Part shown: positions 24,180 through 33,495 of the stretch, in pieces
Layout of the letters: every line of letters begins with the position of its first letter
Numbering within the stretch: position 1 is the stretch's first letter
Source: Bacteroidetes bacterium HGW-Bacteroidetes-16
GTDB taxonomy: Bacteria; Bacteroidota; Bacteroidia; Bacteroidales; F082
Length of the DNA stretch: 64,000 nucleotides
Direction: 5' to 3'
Assembly (NCBI GenBank): GCA_002840975.1
Contig: PHDN01000008.1
Location: forward strand, 1 to 64,000
The notes under the pieces: generated by a model
Told to the model about the DNA's origin: nothing
Database searches by the model: none
The model's input: only the letters and a program-made list of their open reading frames with translations
Translations under genes and position numbers: made by a program

Positions 24180-27134
24180 TCACCCCGCCCTCGGATCCCC
24201 CTTCACCCCTAGTTTCGCCAGCTTTATCACTTCTATTGAAGCATAACCAAACTCCGACACGACCTTGCCCATAATCAGATAAACGCCATGTCCGCGAAAG
24301 GGATAGTTTCTGAGTGAATCGGGGAAGTGCGTGGTATCGAAAAACTCACCACACGCATCGGTAAAGGTGCCGAAATGCATGAGCTCGCCTTTGATGGTTT
24401 TCACATATTTAATGGTGACCAGCAAGCCCACCATCCGCACAACAGTACCTACCCTGTTGTCCAGTTCACAAGCCATAACTTCGCCCCGGAAGGAAGTGTT
24501 AAGCAAATCGAAATAGCTCATGGTGAGCGGAAATCCCAGCAATTCTATTTCGTCGTAGGCATCTTCCAACGGGTTGTACTCCAGGGTCGGGAGCTGAAAC
24601 TGTTTACTTCGGCTCTCGAACAGCCGCAGGTTTTTCGGGACAGGCCTGGTGTTTTTCTGAAAAAGGTGGGCCTCCCACAGCAGTTGCGCTTTGCTTTTTC
24701 CGGTAAACCGGAGAGCACCAATGCGTATTAACAAAATCAACTGCTCCATGCCGGGATTCACACGCCGGATGAGATCTTCCAAATCGGTAAAGGATCCATT
24801 TTGCTGGCGTTCGTCAAGCAATTTCCTGGTGAACTTGGTTTCGAGACGGGCCACATGGATAAATCCAGTAAAAATATCCTTTCCGGTAATGGAAGTCTTT
24901 TCGTAGCTGCGGTTTACACAAGGCAGATGCAAATTCCCGCCCTGACGGCGTGCCTCGTAAAAATACACCCAGGTATGGTAAAACCCGCCAAAATTATTGA
25001 TCACCGCCACCTGAAATTCCAGCGGAAAATAGGCCTTTAAGTAAAGACTCTGAAAACTCTCCACCGCATAGGATGCCGAGTGGGCCTTGGAAAACGAATA
25101 GCCGGCAAAGCTCTCAATCTGCCGCCACACCTCGGCAGTAATTTCATCAGGAATGCCTCGCTGGTGACAATTATCAAAGAATTTATCGATGATGTTCTGA
25201 AACTCACTCTTCGACCTGAATTTACCACTCATGGCGCGGCGCAGCACATCGGCATCACCCAGGTCGAGTCCCGCAAAATGATGGCAAACCTTCAGCACAT
25301 CTTCCTGATAAACCATCACGCCAAAGGTTTCCTCCAGCTGGTCTTTCATTACCGGATGCAGGTAGCGGATGCTTTCGGGATGGTGAAAACGCTGGATATA
25401 TTCGCGCATCATGCCCGAACGTGCCACTCCCGGCCGGATGATGGAGCTGGCAGCCACCAGCGTGAGGTAGTTGTCGCACCGCAGTTTTTTAAGCAATCCA
25501 CGCATGGCCGGACTTTCTATATAAAAACAACCGTTGGTTTCGGCCCTTTTCAACTGATCGCGTACTTTGGGATCGTTTTTAAATTTCTCTACCTGATGGA
25601 CATCCACTTCCAGGTCGCGGTTGGCCCGGATGATGTCCACCGCCTCTTTGATGTGGCCAATCCCGCGCTGACTGAGGATGTCGATTTTCTCAAAGCCAAT
25701 GGATTCGGCCACGTACATGTCCCATTGCGTAGTTGGAAATCCTTTGGGAGGCAGATCGAGGGCGGTGTAGGCAGTGATGGGTTCTTCGGAAATGAGGATA
25801 CCACCGGCGTGTATGCTGCGTTGATTGGGGAAATCTGTCATCATCAACGCGATGGAATGGATGTGGCGGGTGAGTTCGCTCTTGCCCACTTCCTTCATGG
25901 GATTGGCCGTCAGGCTGTCAATCTCGCCTTTGGGCAAGCCATGAACTTTTCCTAACTCACGGTAAATTGATTTCCCTTTAAAAGTAACTGAGGTTCCCAG
26001 AAAAGCTGTGTGCTTTCGTCCGTAGCGCTTAAAAATGTACTCTTGCACTTCTTCCCGGTCTTTCCATGAATAGTCGATATCAAAATCGGGCGGGCTGGTG
26101 CGCTTGGGATTGAGAAACCGCTCAAAATATAAATCCAGCTCAATGGGATCCACATCGGTTATTTTCAGACAATATGCCACCATGCTGTTGGCACCACTGC
26201 CCCGTCCCACATGATAGTATCCACGCGACATGGAGTAACGGATGATATCCCAGGTGATGAGAAAATAAGCCGAAAACCCCAGGTGATGAATGATTTCAAG
26301 TTCGTCGTGTACCCGCTTCAATGCTGTTATATTGCTTGGTTTGTATCGGTATTTGAAGCCATCCAACGCTAACTTTTCAAGCAGCACCCGGTCATCTTGC
26401 AGGTTCCCGGTAAAGGTTTTCTTGTTTTTAATGCTTTGATAATCAAACTCGAAGGAACAATTATCAAGCATCTGCCGGGTATTTTTTATCAGTTGAGGAT
26501 AAGCCTCAAAGGACTTCTCAAGTGCTTCAGGCGACACAAAAACCTCATCCGAAGGAGCGTGCATGTGTGGTTTCAGGTGACTTAACAACAGGTTGTGGTC
26601 GATGGCCCGAAGATTTTTGTGCAGGTACCAGGATGCTTCATCGGTAAAGGTAACGGGCTGTAATACCACCATTTTTTCAAGTGCGCGGGTTTTTACTTTG
26701 ATGAGCTGATTTATTTGGGCCGGTTTTACACCGATGTATTCATGATCGAGCAACTCCCTTTCAGGATTAAAGCCATAAGGGTAGATCAAAAAAACCTCCG
26801 AGAACTCCTGCTGCAAGCTGCTCAGGTTGCCGTTGGGGAATTCTTTCTCTTTCAGGTTAATGGCGGTCATGAAATCGTTGAGTTCCATAAACCCTTTGTT
26901 GTTACGGGCTATCCCAATAAACAGCAACTTATCGCCATCGCGGAACTCCATCCCTGCCACCGGTTTGATGCCCGCTTCTTGCGCCAGTCGCACAAAATCC
27001 AGTATCCCCGAAGAGTTGTTGATGTCGGTGAGTGCCATCGACTTCACACCCAATGCGGTTGCCTGCTCCAACAGTTGTTCGATGGAACAGGTACCGTAGC
27101 GCAGGCTGTAGTAGGAGTGTGTGTTGAGGTACAT
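24180..27134 (-). CDS. dnaE2: DNA polymerase III alpha-type (DnaE2/ImuC-like) polymerase
   Basis: The product of about 984 residues is a C-family polymerase that is shorter than the replicative DnaE. It has a PHP domain at the N-terminus (HTHSYYSLRYGTCS), the polymerase carboxylates in PPDFDIDYSW, the YHVGRGSGANS and FAGYSFSKAHSASYAVESFQ motifs, and a C-terminal OB-like region. Its place next to dinB and a LexA-like repressor makes it the counterpart of the damage-inducible, error-prone DnaE2/ImuC. ATG 27134 is preferred because the PHP motif starts immediately after it. A hairpin lies between dinB and this gene. The gene ends 12 bases from the convergent AAA_14 ATPase gene. Confidence 0.85.
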   Translation of the reverse strand: MYLNTHSYYSLRYGTCSIEQLLEQATALGVKSMALTDINNSSGILDFVRLAQEAGIKPVAGMEFRDGDKLLFIGIARNNKGFMELNDFMTAINLKEKEFPNGNLSSLQQEFSEVFLIYPYGFNPERELLDHEYIGVKPAQINQLIKVKTRALEKMVVLQPVTFTDEASWYLHKNLRAIDHNLLLSHLKPHMHAPSDEVFVSPEALEKSFEAYPQLIKNTRQMLDNCSFEFDYQSIKNKKTFTGNLQDDRVLLEKLALDGFKYRYKPSNITALKRVHDELEIIHHLGFSAYFLITWDIIRYSMSRGYYHVGRGSGANSMVAYCLKITDVDPIELDLYFERFLNPKRTSPPDFDIDYSWKDREEVQEYIFKRYGRKHTAFLGTSVTFKGKSIYRELGKVHGLPKGEIDSLTANPMKEVGKSELTRHIHSIALMMTDFPNQRSIHAGGILISEEPITAYTALDLPPKGFPTTQWDMYVAESIGFEKIDILSQRGIGHIKEAVDIIRANRDLEVDVHQVEKFKNDPKVRDQLKRAETNGCFYIESPAMRGLLKKLRCDNYLTLVAASSIIRPGVARSGMMREYIQRFHHPESIRYLHPVMKDQLEETFGVMVYQEDVLKVCHHFAGLDLGDADVLRRAMSGKFRSKSEFQNIIDKFFDNCHQRGIPDEITAEVWRQIESFAGYSFSKAHSASYAVESFQSLYLKAYFPLEFQVAVINNFGGFYHTWVYFYEARRQGGNLHLPCVNRSYEKTSITGKDIFTGFIHVARLETKFTRKLLDERQQNGSFTDLEDLIRRVNPGMEQLILLIRIGALRFTGKSKAQLLWEAHLFQKNTRPVPKNLRLFESRSKQFQLPTLEYNPLEDAYDEIELLGFPLTMSYFDLLNTSFRGEVMACELDNRVGTVVRMVGLLVTIKYVKTIKGELMHFGTFTDACGEFFDTTHFPDSLRNYPFRGHGVYLIMGKVVSEFGYASIEVIKLAKLGVKGDPRAG

Positions 27135-27149
27135 GGTTTTGGATTTAAA

Positions 27150-27182
27150 AACTTTTCCAAAGTTTAAAACTTTGAAAAAGTT
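27150..27182 (-). repeat. 16-bp inverted repeat between dinB and dnaE
   Basis: AACTTTTCCAAAGTTT (27150-27165) and AAACTTTGAAAAAGTT (27167-27182) are inverted with 15 of 16 pairs and a one-base loop. It lies in the 53-bp gap between the dinB stop and the dnaE start. It could act as an attenuator or RNA-stability hairpin, since a terminator there would uncouple the polymerases. Confidence 0.6.
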
Positions 27183-27187
27183 CTGAC

Positions 27188-28351
27188 TTACACCGAAGGC
27201 GGGCGACAACTGATCCCCCTCAGAATGGACTTGGCCCCATAGCGCAGGCGAATCTGGTCCATGGCCTTATACAAATCCGGCATATGCGGATCTTCGTCAA
27301 ACAGATCGAGTTGTTGATTTCCACCCACCAACTGACTAAACCGCACGCCAATCAGGCGGATGAGCATCCTCCGGGTATAAAGCCGTTCGAAAAGGCTCAG
27401 TGCCGTTTTAATCAGCACATGATCGAAAGAGGTGTACGGCAACTGCTGTTGCAGGGTATGGGTATCGAAGTTGGAATACCTTATTTTAACCGTTACACAA
27501 CCGGTAAGAAACTGCTTTTTTCTCAGTTCAAAAGAAATTTTATCTACCATCGAAATCAAGAGGTTACGCAAAAACACCACGTCGGTGGTATCCTGATTAA
27601 AGGTATGCTCGGTGCTGACGGATTTCCGTTCGGAATATTGTACCACCGGTGTGGGATCGATGCCGTTGGCTTTGTTCCACACCACCAGGCCGTTTTTGCC
27701 CATCACCTGGATCATCATCTCCGGCGGAATCATGCTGAGGGTCTGGATGGTGGAAACGCCCATGGAGCGAAGCAACCGGAAACTTTTGTTGCCGATCATG
27801 GGGATTTTACGGATGGACAACGGAAACATAAACGGTTTCACCTGCTGTTGCGGCACATGGATGCCCCCATTGGGTTTGGCTTGTCCGGTGGCCATCTTCG
27901 ATACGGTTTTGTTCACCGAAAGGCCAAAGGAAATGGGCAATCCTGTATTTTTGATGATGCGTTCGCGCAGCTCCTGCGTCCACTTGAGTGATCCAAAAAA
28001 GCGGTCCATCCCGGTGATGTCCAGATAATGTTCATCGATGGAAGCCTTTTCGTACACGGGTGCCTGCTCGGCGATGATCTCCGTTACCAGACGTGATTGT
28101 TTGGAATACTGTTCCATGTCGCCGCGGATAAACACCGCATCACTGCACAGTTGTTTGGCCATCCGCATGGGCATGGCCGAGTGCACTCCATAACGACGGG
28201 CTTCGTAGCTGCATCCGGCTACCACTCCTCTGTCGGACATGCCCCCGATAATCACCGGCTTGCCCATAAGCTCCGAATTATGCAGCCGTTCCACCGACAC
28301 AAAAAACGTGTCGAGATCAAAATGTGCAATGGTTCTGTTATTTATTTCCAT
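27188..28351 (-). CDS. dinB: Y-family DNA polymerase IV (DinB/ImuB-like)
   Basis: The product of about 387 residues is a translesion polymerase with the Y-family motifs HFDLDTFFVSVERLH, GCSYEARRYGVHSAMP, SIDEHYLDITG and LSVNKTVSKMATGQAKP. The catalytic carboxylates (D in DLD and the D-E of SIDE) are present, so it should be catalytically active, unlike ImuB proteins that have lost them. ATG 28351 (MEINNRTIAHFD) is preferred over the frame start 28375. It is the first gene of a minus-strand operon with dnaE and is divergent from the LexA-like regulator, sharing a region with two operator-like sites. Confidence 0.9.
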   Translation of the reverse strand: MEINNRTIAHFDLDTFFVSVERLHNSELMGKPVIIGGMSDRGVVAGCSYEARRYGVHSAMPMRMAKQLCSDAVFIRGDMEQYSKQSRLVTEIIAEQAPVYEKASIDEHYLDITGMDRFFGSLKWTQELRERIIKNTGLPISFGLSVNKTVSKMATGQAKPNGGIHVPQQQVKPFMFPLSIRKIPMIGNKSFRLLRSMGVSTIQTLSMIPPEMMIQVMGKNGLVVWNKANGIDPTPVVQYSERKSVSTEHTFNQDTTDVVFLRNLLISMVDKISFELRKKQFLTGCVTVKIRYSNFDTHTLQQQLPYTSFDHVLIKTALSLFERLYTRRMLIRLIGVRFSQLVGGNQQLDLFDEDPHMPDLYKAMDQIRLRYGAKSILRGISCRPPSV

Positions 28352-28396
28352 TTTTTTAGTCAGAATACTTGACAATTAAAAATATCGTTGTACTTT

Positions 28397-28436
28397 TGAT
28401 TATTATTTAATCATTATTTTGATCGCAATATAATCA
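28397..28436. promoter_or_regulatory. Twin operator-like sites in the dinB / S24-repressor divergent promoter
   Basis: TGATTA-N5-TAATCA (28397-28413) is a perfect interrupted palindrome. TGATCG-N5-TAATCA (28420-28436) is a second copy with two mismatches. The centres are 23 bases apart, about two helical turns. They sit between two divergent genes, one of which encodes a HTH-S24 repressor, so autoregulation and SOS-like control of dinB-dnaE is inferred. Confidence 0.6.
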
Positions 28437-28495
28437 TTTTTGAATATTTTTGACATCATTAAGCATTAATTATTTTTACTTAAAACAGTTTCATC

Positions 28496-29296
28496 ATGTA
28501 TTTCAACAGCAACATCAAACTATTGCGCAAGCGGCGCGGCCGTACCCAGGACGAGGTAGCCTTTACACTCAACATGAAGCGCCCCACCCTGAGCGGGTAC
28601 GAAAATGGTGTGGGGACACCCAACCTCTCAGCACTGATGCAGTTCTCTGAATATTTTGGTATTGCCATCGACACCATGGTAAAAGTCGATCTGAGTGCAC
28701 TCACCGAAAGCCAGTTTCATCAGCTGGAAAATGGTTACGACGTATTTATCAAAGGGAGCAAACTCAGGGTACTGGCCACAACAGTAGACGAAAACAACGA
28801 GGAAAACATTGAGTTGGTAAACGAAAAAGCGCGGGCAGGCTATGCCGTGGGCTACGCCGATCCGGAGTACATCCGTATACTGCCTACCTTTAAACTTCCG
28901 TTTTTGTCGAAACAGAAAAAATACCGCACCTTTCAGATCAGTGGTGATTCCATGCTGCCCATCCCCGATGGTTCGTATGTTACCGGAGAATATGTACAGG
29001 ACTGGAATTTCATCCGCAACCACCACGCCTACATCGTTCTCACCCACGAAGAAGGAATTGTGTTTAAGGTGGTTGAAAACAACATCAAAACTACCGGTGC
29101 ACTAAAGCTCCACTCGCTCAACCCTCATTACGATCCATTCGATCTGGGTGTAAACCAGGTAAAGGAAATATGGAAATTCGTGAACTATATCAGTTCACAA
29201 GTGCCTGAGCCAAACAAAGAAAAAGACCAAATGGCAGAAGAACTACAACTGCTTAAAAAACAGGTGCAGGCCATCCAGATGAAGTTGAACCTGTAA
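28496..29296 (+). CDS. LexA-like XRE-HTH/S24 self-cleaving repressor
   Basis: The 266-residue protein joins an N-terminal XRE-type helix-turn-helix (about 5-60: LLRKRRGRTQDEVAFTL, RPTLSGYENG) to a C-terminal S24 peptidase domain. The cleavage-site-like A114-G115, catalytic Ser152 (SGDSMLP) and Lys191 (VFKVV) are spaced as in LexA/UmuD. A short coiled coil ends the protein. It should repress the divergent dinB-dnaE operon and its own operon until DNA damage triggers self-cleavage. Bacteroidota often lack a classical winged-helix LexA, so this may be the SOS regulator or a dedicated mutagenesis switch. The exonuclease/GIY-YIG gene follows after 12 bases. Confidence 0.85.
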   Translation: MYFNSNIKLLRKRRGRTQDEVAFTLNMKRPTLSGYENGVGTPNLSALMQFSEYFGIAIDTMVKVDLSALTESQFHQLENGYDVFIKGSKLRVLATTVDENNEENIELVNEKARAGYAVGYADPEYIRILPTFKLPFLSKQKKYRTFQISGDSMLPIPDGSYVTGEYVQDWNFIRNHHAYIVLTHEEGIVFKVVENNIKTTGALKLHSLNPHYDPFDLGVNQVKEIWKFVNYISSQVPEPNKEKDQMAEELQLLKKQVQAIQMKLNL

Positions 29297-29308
29297 GCGA
29301 CCCACTGC

Positions 29309-30661
29309 ATGAGTCAGTATGCCATTGTTGATATTGAAACCACCGGGTTAAGTCCTTCGACTGAAAAAATTACCGAAATCGCTATTCTGATACACGATGG
29401 GACGAAGGTAACAGAGACTTTTTCCACCCTCATCAATCCGGAGATGAAGATTCCCTACCGCATCACCCAGATGACGGGCATCAACAACCGGATGGTGGAA
29501 GATGCCCCCAAATTTTATGAGGTGGCTAAAAAAATTGTGGAGATTACCGAAGACAGAATTATCGTAGGTCACAACGTTCGTTTCGATTACAGCTTTATAC
29601 GCAACGAATACAAAAGCCTGGGCTATGAATACCAGAGGCAAACACTTGACACCATTAAACTTTGCCGCAAACTCATTCCCGGCCAACCGTCTTATGGACT
29701 GGGTAATCTTTGTAAATCGTTAAAAATAGAAAACCATGCGCGCCACCGTGCCGAAGGCGATGCCATGGCGACCACCAGGTTGTTTGAACTGCTGCTCAGC
29801 ATTGAAGGTGAACCCGAAAAAACAAACCTCACAGGAATGCAGTCATCGTTAGGAAAATCACTTATCGAAAACCTGCCGAAAGAACCGGGTGTGTATTATT
29901 TTTATAATAAAGACAATGAACTCATTTACGTGGGAAAGTCGATTAATATCCACGACCGGATACTTTCCCATCTGAACAACAACATGAACAAAAAGGCTGT
30001 CGAGATGCGCAATGCCATTGCAGACGTGCAATTCACCCTGACGGGAAATGAGTTGGTGGCGCTGTTGCTTGAATCGTCCGAAATAAAGAAACACCAGCCA
30101 TTATACAACCGCGCCCAACGCAGGACATTCTATAACCAGGGGTTGTACTCGTTTTTTGATGACGAAGGTTACCTGAATTTAAAAATTACACGGGTCATCG
30201 CTTCACTCAACCCATTGTACACCTACAGCTCTGTAAATGAGGGCAGAAACCATGTGGAGATGCTGATGGAAGAATACGGACTTTGTCAGAAACTGTGCGG
30301 ATTGTACGATACCCAGGGACCTTGTTTTCACTACCAGATTCACCAATGTAAAGGTGCCTGCATCGGCGAAGAAATCAAAGAAAGCTACAATTTACGGGTT
30401 CAGCAGGCGCTGGATAATTACCATTTTGAACACCAGAACTTTTTATTGATCACGGCTGGCCGCCATCCACATGAAAAAGCCATTGTAAAAGTAGAGAACG
30501 GACGGTACAGGGGATTTGGCTATGTGGACGAAACCAACGACCTGAACAATCAGGATCTGTTACACGAATGCATCACTTCCTATTCGGACAACAAGGAAGT
30601 GCGGCGGATTATTAAAAGTCACTTACGGAACAACCAGGACGGACAACTCCTGCTTTTTTAG
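29309..30661 (+). CDS. DnaQ-like exonuclease fused to a UvrC/Cho-type GIY-YIG nuclease
   Basis: The 450-residue protein has an N-terminal DEDDh 3'-5' exonuclease domain (DIETTGLSP, GHNVRFDYSF, HRAEGDA; about 1-170) and a GIY-YIG endonuclease domain of UvrC/Cho type (EPGVYYFYNKDNELIYVGKS, about 190-275). A C-terminal region resembles that of other Cho homologues, with cysteines (CQKLCG, CKGACIG). This fusion is known from several phyla. It probably acts in excision of damaged DNA or editing, and its place in the S24 repressor operon suggests damage-inducible expression. Confidence 0.85.
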   Translation: MSQYAIVDIETTGLSPSTEKITEIAILIHDGTKVTETFSTLINPEMKIPYRITQMTGINNRMVEDAPKFYEVAKKIVEITEDRIIVGHNVRFDYSFIRNEYKSLGYEYQRQTLDTIKLCRKLIPGQPSYGLGNLCKSLKIENHARHRAEGDAMATTRLFELLLSIEGEPEKTNLTGMQSSLGKSLIENLPKEPGVYYFYNKDNELIYVGKSINIHDRILSHLNNNMNKKAVEMRNAIADVQFTLTGNELVALLLESSEIKKHQPLYNRAQRRTFYNQGLYSFFDDEGYLNLKITRVIASLNPLYTYSSVNEGRNHVEMLMEEYGLCQKLCGLYDTQGPCFHYQIHQCKGACIGEEIKESYNLRVQQALDNYHFEHQNFLLITAGRHPHEKAIVKVENGRYRGFGYVDETNDLNNQDLLHECITSYSDNKEVRRIIKSHLRNNQDGQLLLF

Positions 30662-30800
30662 GGTTGTATTTTCTTCGACCTGACCTTCAAAATTACCCTA
30701 AAGCTACAGTAACGTGGTTCTATATTGCTGGTTTTATGGGCATAAGAAAATATTAACTTCAATGCTTGCCTGTCTTCAAAAAGATATTACTTTTGCCCCC

Positions 30801-30888
30801 GGAGAGTTGGCAGAGTGGTCGATTGCGGCGGTCTTGAAAACCGTTGACCCGCAAGGGTCCGGGGGTTCGAATCCCTCATTCTCCGCCA
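30801..30888 (+). tRNA. tRNA-Ser (anticodon TGA)
   Basis: The 88-base sequence folds as a class II tRNA with a long variable arm. Acceptor arms GGAGAGT and ATTCTCC pair, the anticodon loop is CTTGAAA with TGA, the variable arm is TTGACCCGCAAGGGTC, and the T loop is GTTCGAATC. The 3' end CCA is encoded (30886-30888). A TACTTTTG promoter box lies just upstream (30788-30795). Confidence 0.95.
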
Positions 30889-30891
30889 GCT

Positions 30892-30926
30892 AATTCCACG
30901 ATAACATCGTGGAATTTTTTTTTTTT
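30892..30926 (+). terminator. Rho-independent terminator after tRNA-Ser
   Basis: AATTCCACGAT (30892-30902) and ATCGTGGAATT (30906-30916) form a perfect 11-bp stem with a 3-base loop, followed by a run of T to 30926. Confidence 0.9.
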
Positions 30927-30962
30927 GGGAAAGTGACTACCTCACAACAAAAATACAAGATG

Positions 30963-32045
30963 TTATAAGGAATTCTGATAATACTTTTTCTTAAACCTAA
31001 AGGCCACATTTACTAAGGCAATCATCACCGGCACTTCCACCAGCGGTCCGATGACGGCGGCAAAAGCTTCCCCTGAATTCATACCAAAAATAGCGATGGC
31101 CACGGCTATGGCCAATTCAAAATTGTTGCTGGCAGCGGTAAACGACAAGGTGACCGATTGCTCGTAGTTTGCTCCTGCTTTTTTACTCATCATGAACGAC
31201 AACACAAACATCACCACAAAATAAGTGAGTAATGGAATGGCTATCAACACTACATCCAAAGGAATTTTAATTATGTATTCGCCTTTTAATGAAAACATCA
31301 CCACAATGGTAAAGAGCAAAGCAATTAGTGTAACAGGACTGATTTTGGGGATAAATTTAGTATGGTACCATTCCTTGCTTTTAATCCTGATCAGGATAAA
31401 CCGGGTTAAGAAACCAGCCACAAAGGGGATTCCCAAATAAATAAACACACTCTCGGCAATTTGTCCGATGGTGATGTTTTCGACGGCGTTGTTGGTGGGT
31501 ATCCCAAACCATCCGGGCAGAATGGCAATAAAGAAATAGGCATAAACCGAAAAAAAGAGTACCTGAAAAATGGAGTTAAACGCCACCAACCCGGCGGCAT
31601 ACTGGGCATCGCCTTTGGCCAGGTCGTTCCATACAATCACCATGGCGATACACCGGGCCAGGCCAATCATAATAATGCCGTACATATAGGGCAAATTGGC
31701 ATTGTTTTCGCCCGGAAATAGTTTAAAGAAAAAGATGGCCAACGCAAACATCAGCACGGGCCCAACAATCCAGTTCTGTACCAGCGAAAGTGAGAGGATT
31801 TTGTAATTCTTAAACACATCGCCCAGTTCTTCGTATTTCACTTTTGCCAGGGGTGGATACATCATCAAAATCAAACCTATGGCGATGGGGATATTGGTGG
31901 TGCTTTCGGGGGATGACTTGAGGGAATCCCAAAATCCGGCGATGGCCGGAAAGAGGTAGCCTGATAAAACGCCGAATGCCATGGCCAGAAATATCCACAG
32001 GGTCAGGTAACGATCCAGAAATTTGAGTCTTTTTTTTGAGGGCAT
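30963..32045 (-). CDS. acr3: Arsenite efflux permease ACR3
   Basis: The 360-residue protein has about 10 membrane helices and belongs to the ACR3/BASS transporter family that exports arsenite. Family motifs include [39 protein letters not shown] and [16 protein letters not shown], the last with the conserved membrane Cys. It is the last gene of the arsenic operon, 17 bases after arsM, and ends the detoxification route arsenate to arsenite to export. Confidence 0.93.
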   Translation of the reverse strand: MPSKKRLKFLDRYLTLWIFLAMAFGVLSGYLFPAIAGFWDSLKSSPESTTNIPIAIGLILMMYPPLAKVKYEELGDVFKNYKILSLSLVQNWIVGPVLMFALAIFFFKLFPGENNANLPYMYGIIMIGLARCIAMVIVWNDLAKGDAQYAAGLVAFNSIFQVLFFSVYAYFFIAILPGWFGIPTNNAVENITIGQIAESVFIYLGIPFVAGFLTRFILIRIKSKEWYHTKFIPKISPVTLIALLFTIVVMFSLKGEYIIKIPLDVVLIAIPLLTYFVVMFVLSFMMSKKAGANYEQSVTLSFTAASNNFELAIAVAIAIFGMNSGEAFAAVIGPLVEVPVMIALVNVAFRFKKKYYQNSL

Positions 32046-32062
32046 GATAACAAATTTATAGG

Positions 32063-32866
32063 TTATTTTTTTCCGGTCACCGTGATACTAAAAATCCCGA
32101 TTTTATCCTTTTTGAATTTCCGTAACTCATCCAAAGTCATGTAATTGAGCATAATGGGGTTGGGGATTTGAATTTCTTTTTCCTTGTGAATGGTGACCTC
32201 GCTAAATCCCATTTGCCTGATTATGTCCAGATATTCATCCTTTTGGATTGCTCCGGAAACACAACCTGCATACATTTCGGCATCTTGTTTTAGCTTGTCG
32301 GGCAATTCTCCGATGATCACCACATCCGAAACACAGAAATGTCCATTTTGGTTCAGCACCCGGTGAATTTCACTAAAAGCCTTTTGCTTATCAGGAACAA
32401 GATTCAGCACACAGTTTGAAATTACCACATCGAACGAATGATCCTGCAAAGGCATTTCCTCAATATCACCCCGAACAAACTCAACGTTGGTATATCCCAG
32501 TTTGGTGTTGTTTTCGATGGCCAGATCGACCATCACCTCAGTAAAATCCAGACCCACCACTTTTCCCGATTCTCCAACAAGAGCGCGCGCTACAAAGCAG
32601 TCGTTACCGGCACCACTGCCTAAATCCAGCACATGATGGCCTTCTTTAATGCCTGCAAATTCAGTGGGCAATCCGCATCCCAGGCCCAGGTCGGCATCTT
32701 TGTTGTAGCCCTTTTGGTCAGAATAATCGTCGCTAAAAATGGTGTAATCCACCGAAGTACAACAACCGGTGGCGCCACAGCACGAAGTTTCATTTTGGTG
32801 CTTCGACTGGCTGGCAATTTCGCTGTATTTCTGTTGTACCACTAATTTTAAGTCGTTGGGTTTCAT
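32063..32866 (-). CDS. arsM: Arsenite S-adenosylmethionine methyltransferase
   Basis: The 267-residue protein has the SAM-binding motif [13 protein letters not shown] and the arsenite-binding cysteines typical of ArsM (SNCVLNL and AGCVSGA), plus an N-terminal cysteine cluster (SCCGATGCC). ArsM methylates trivalent arsenic to volatile or less retained methyl species. The start overlaps arsC by 4 bases. Together with acr3 and arsC it makes a complete arsenic resistance set. Confidence 0.93.
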   Translation of the reverse strand: MKPNDLKLVVQQKYSEIASQSKHQNETSCCGATGCCTSVDYTIFSDDYSDQKGYNKDADLGLGCGLPTEFAGIKEGHHVLDLGSGAGNDCFVARALVGESGKVVGLDFTEVMVDLAIENNTKLGYTNVEFVRGDIEEMPLQDHSFDVVISNCVLNLVPDKQKAFSEIHRVLNQNGHFCVSDVVIIGELPDKLKQDAEMYAGCVSGAIQKDEYLDIIRQMGFSEVTIHKEKEIQIPNPIMLNYMTLDELRKFKKDKIGIFSITVTGKK

Positions 32867-33288
32867 AGCTTAGGTTTAAATTGTTCAACGTAAAGTTTAT
32901 AGAATTCATTTTTTATTTCTTCACGAACGCGAATAAATTCACTCCGTATAAATTCGTTGGTTCCGGTTGCATGCGAGGGATCGTCGAACCCAATATGTAA
33001 CCGGTGTTTAACTTTTCCCATGAAGGCCGGACAGGCTTCATTGGCGCCACCACAAACCGTGATAACGTAATCCCACTGATCGGACAAATATTTTTCGACC
33101 GGATCGGAGGTATGGTGACTGATGTCGATACCAATTTCAGCCATGGCTTTCACCGCATTGGGGTTAAGTTTCCCGGAAGCTTCTGTTCCGGCTGATTTTA
33201 CTTCCAATCTTTCATCGAAAGATTGCAGAAAGCCATGAGCCATCTGACTGCGGCAACTGTTGCCGGTACAGAGAATGAGTATTTTCAT
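32863..33288 (-). CDS. arsC: Arsenate reductase, low-molecular-weight phosphatase type
   Basis: The 141-residue enzyme starts with the P-loop CTGNSCRSQMAHG (CX5R) and has the second redox pair region VCGGANEACPAF, as in thioredoxin-coupled ArsC of the protein-tyrosine-phosphatase type. It reduces arsenate to arsenite for export by ACR3 or methylation by ArsM. Its start overlaps the upstream rhodanese remnant by 4 bases and its end overlaps arsM, so the operon is tightly packed. Confidence 0.93.
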   Translation of the reverse strand: MKILILCTGNSCRSQMAHGFLQSFDERLEVKSAGTEASGKLNPNAVKAMAEIGIDISHHTSDPVEKYLSDQWDYVITVCGGANEACPAFMGKVKHRLHIGFDDPSHATGTNEFIRSEFIRVREEIKNEFYKLYVEQFKPKL

Positions 33289-33494
33289 TTTTTATACTTT
33301 ATATTTCTTTTTCGCAACATACACATACATGAATCTTTCAGGTGTTCCGATTTATTGATCTTTACAGGCAAATCGTCCCGTTCCCATTCCACCAATCCGC
33401 CAGCGATATTGGCGATAAACTCATAGCCTTCGCGGGGTGTAATGTGGAGAATCCCGGAAGTTAAAATCACTTTATCTTTAAAAAAATCATTCAT
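33285..33494 (-). pseudogene. Rhodanese-like protein with in-frame internal deletion
   Basis: The 69-residue frame (ATG 33494) keeps the N-terminus of a rhodanese-like protein often found in Bacteroidota arsenic operons (FFKDKVILTSGILHITPREG). It runs directly into the C-terminal end (EFIANIAGGLVEWERDDLPV, then DSCMCML). Roughly 80 central residues, including the active-site Cys loop, are missing. The junction lies near 33420-33431 in GAAGGCTATGAG, a sequence that could come from either side. The reading frame and the overlaps with arsC are kept, so translation coupling is preserved. The product is very unlikely to be an active sulfurtransferase. The parent sequence is inferred from memory of the family. 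Confidence 0.65.
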
Positions 33495-33495
33495 G

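Noticed and set aside
25080-25955. 291-codon plus-strand frame
   Set aside because: It is antisense to dnaE; GC-rich codon positions of the real gene keep the opposite strand open, and the translation shows no family features.
27284-27991. 235-codon plus-strand frame
   Set aside because: It is antisense to dinB and has a histidine-rich, unnatural translation.
30801-30888. tRNA-Ser as an integration site of a mobile element
   Set aside because: No integrase, no repeated tRNA 3' end and no mobile genes follow; a normal terminator and the arsenic operon do.
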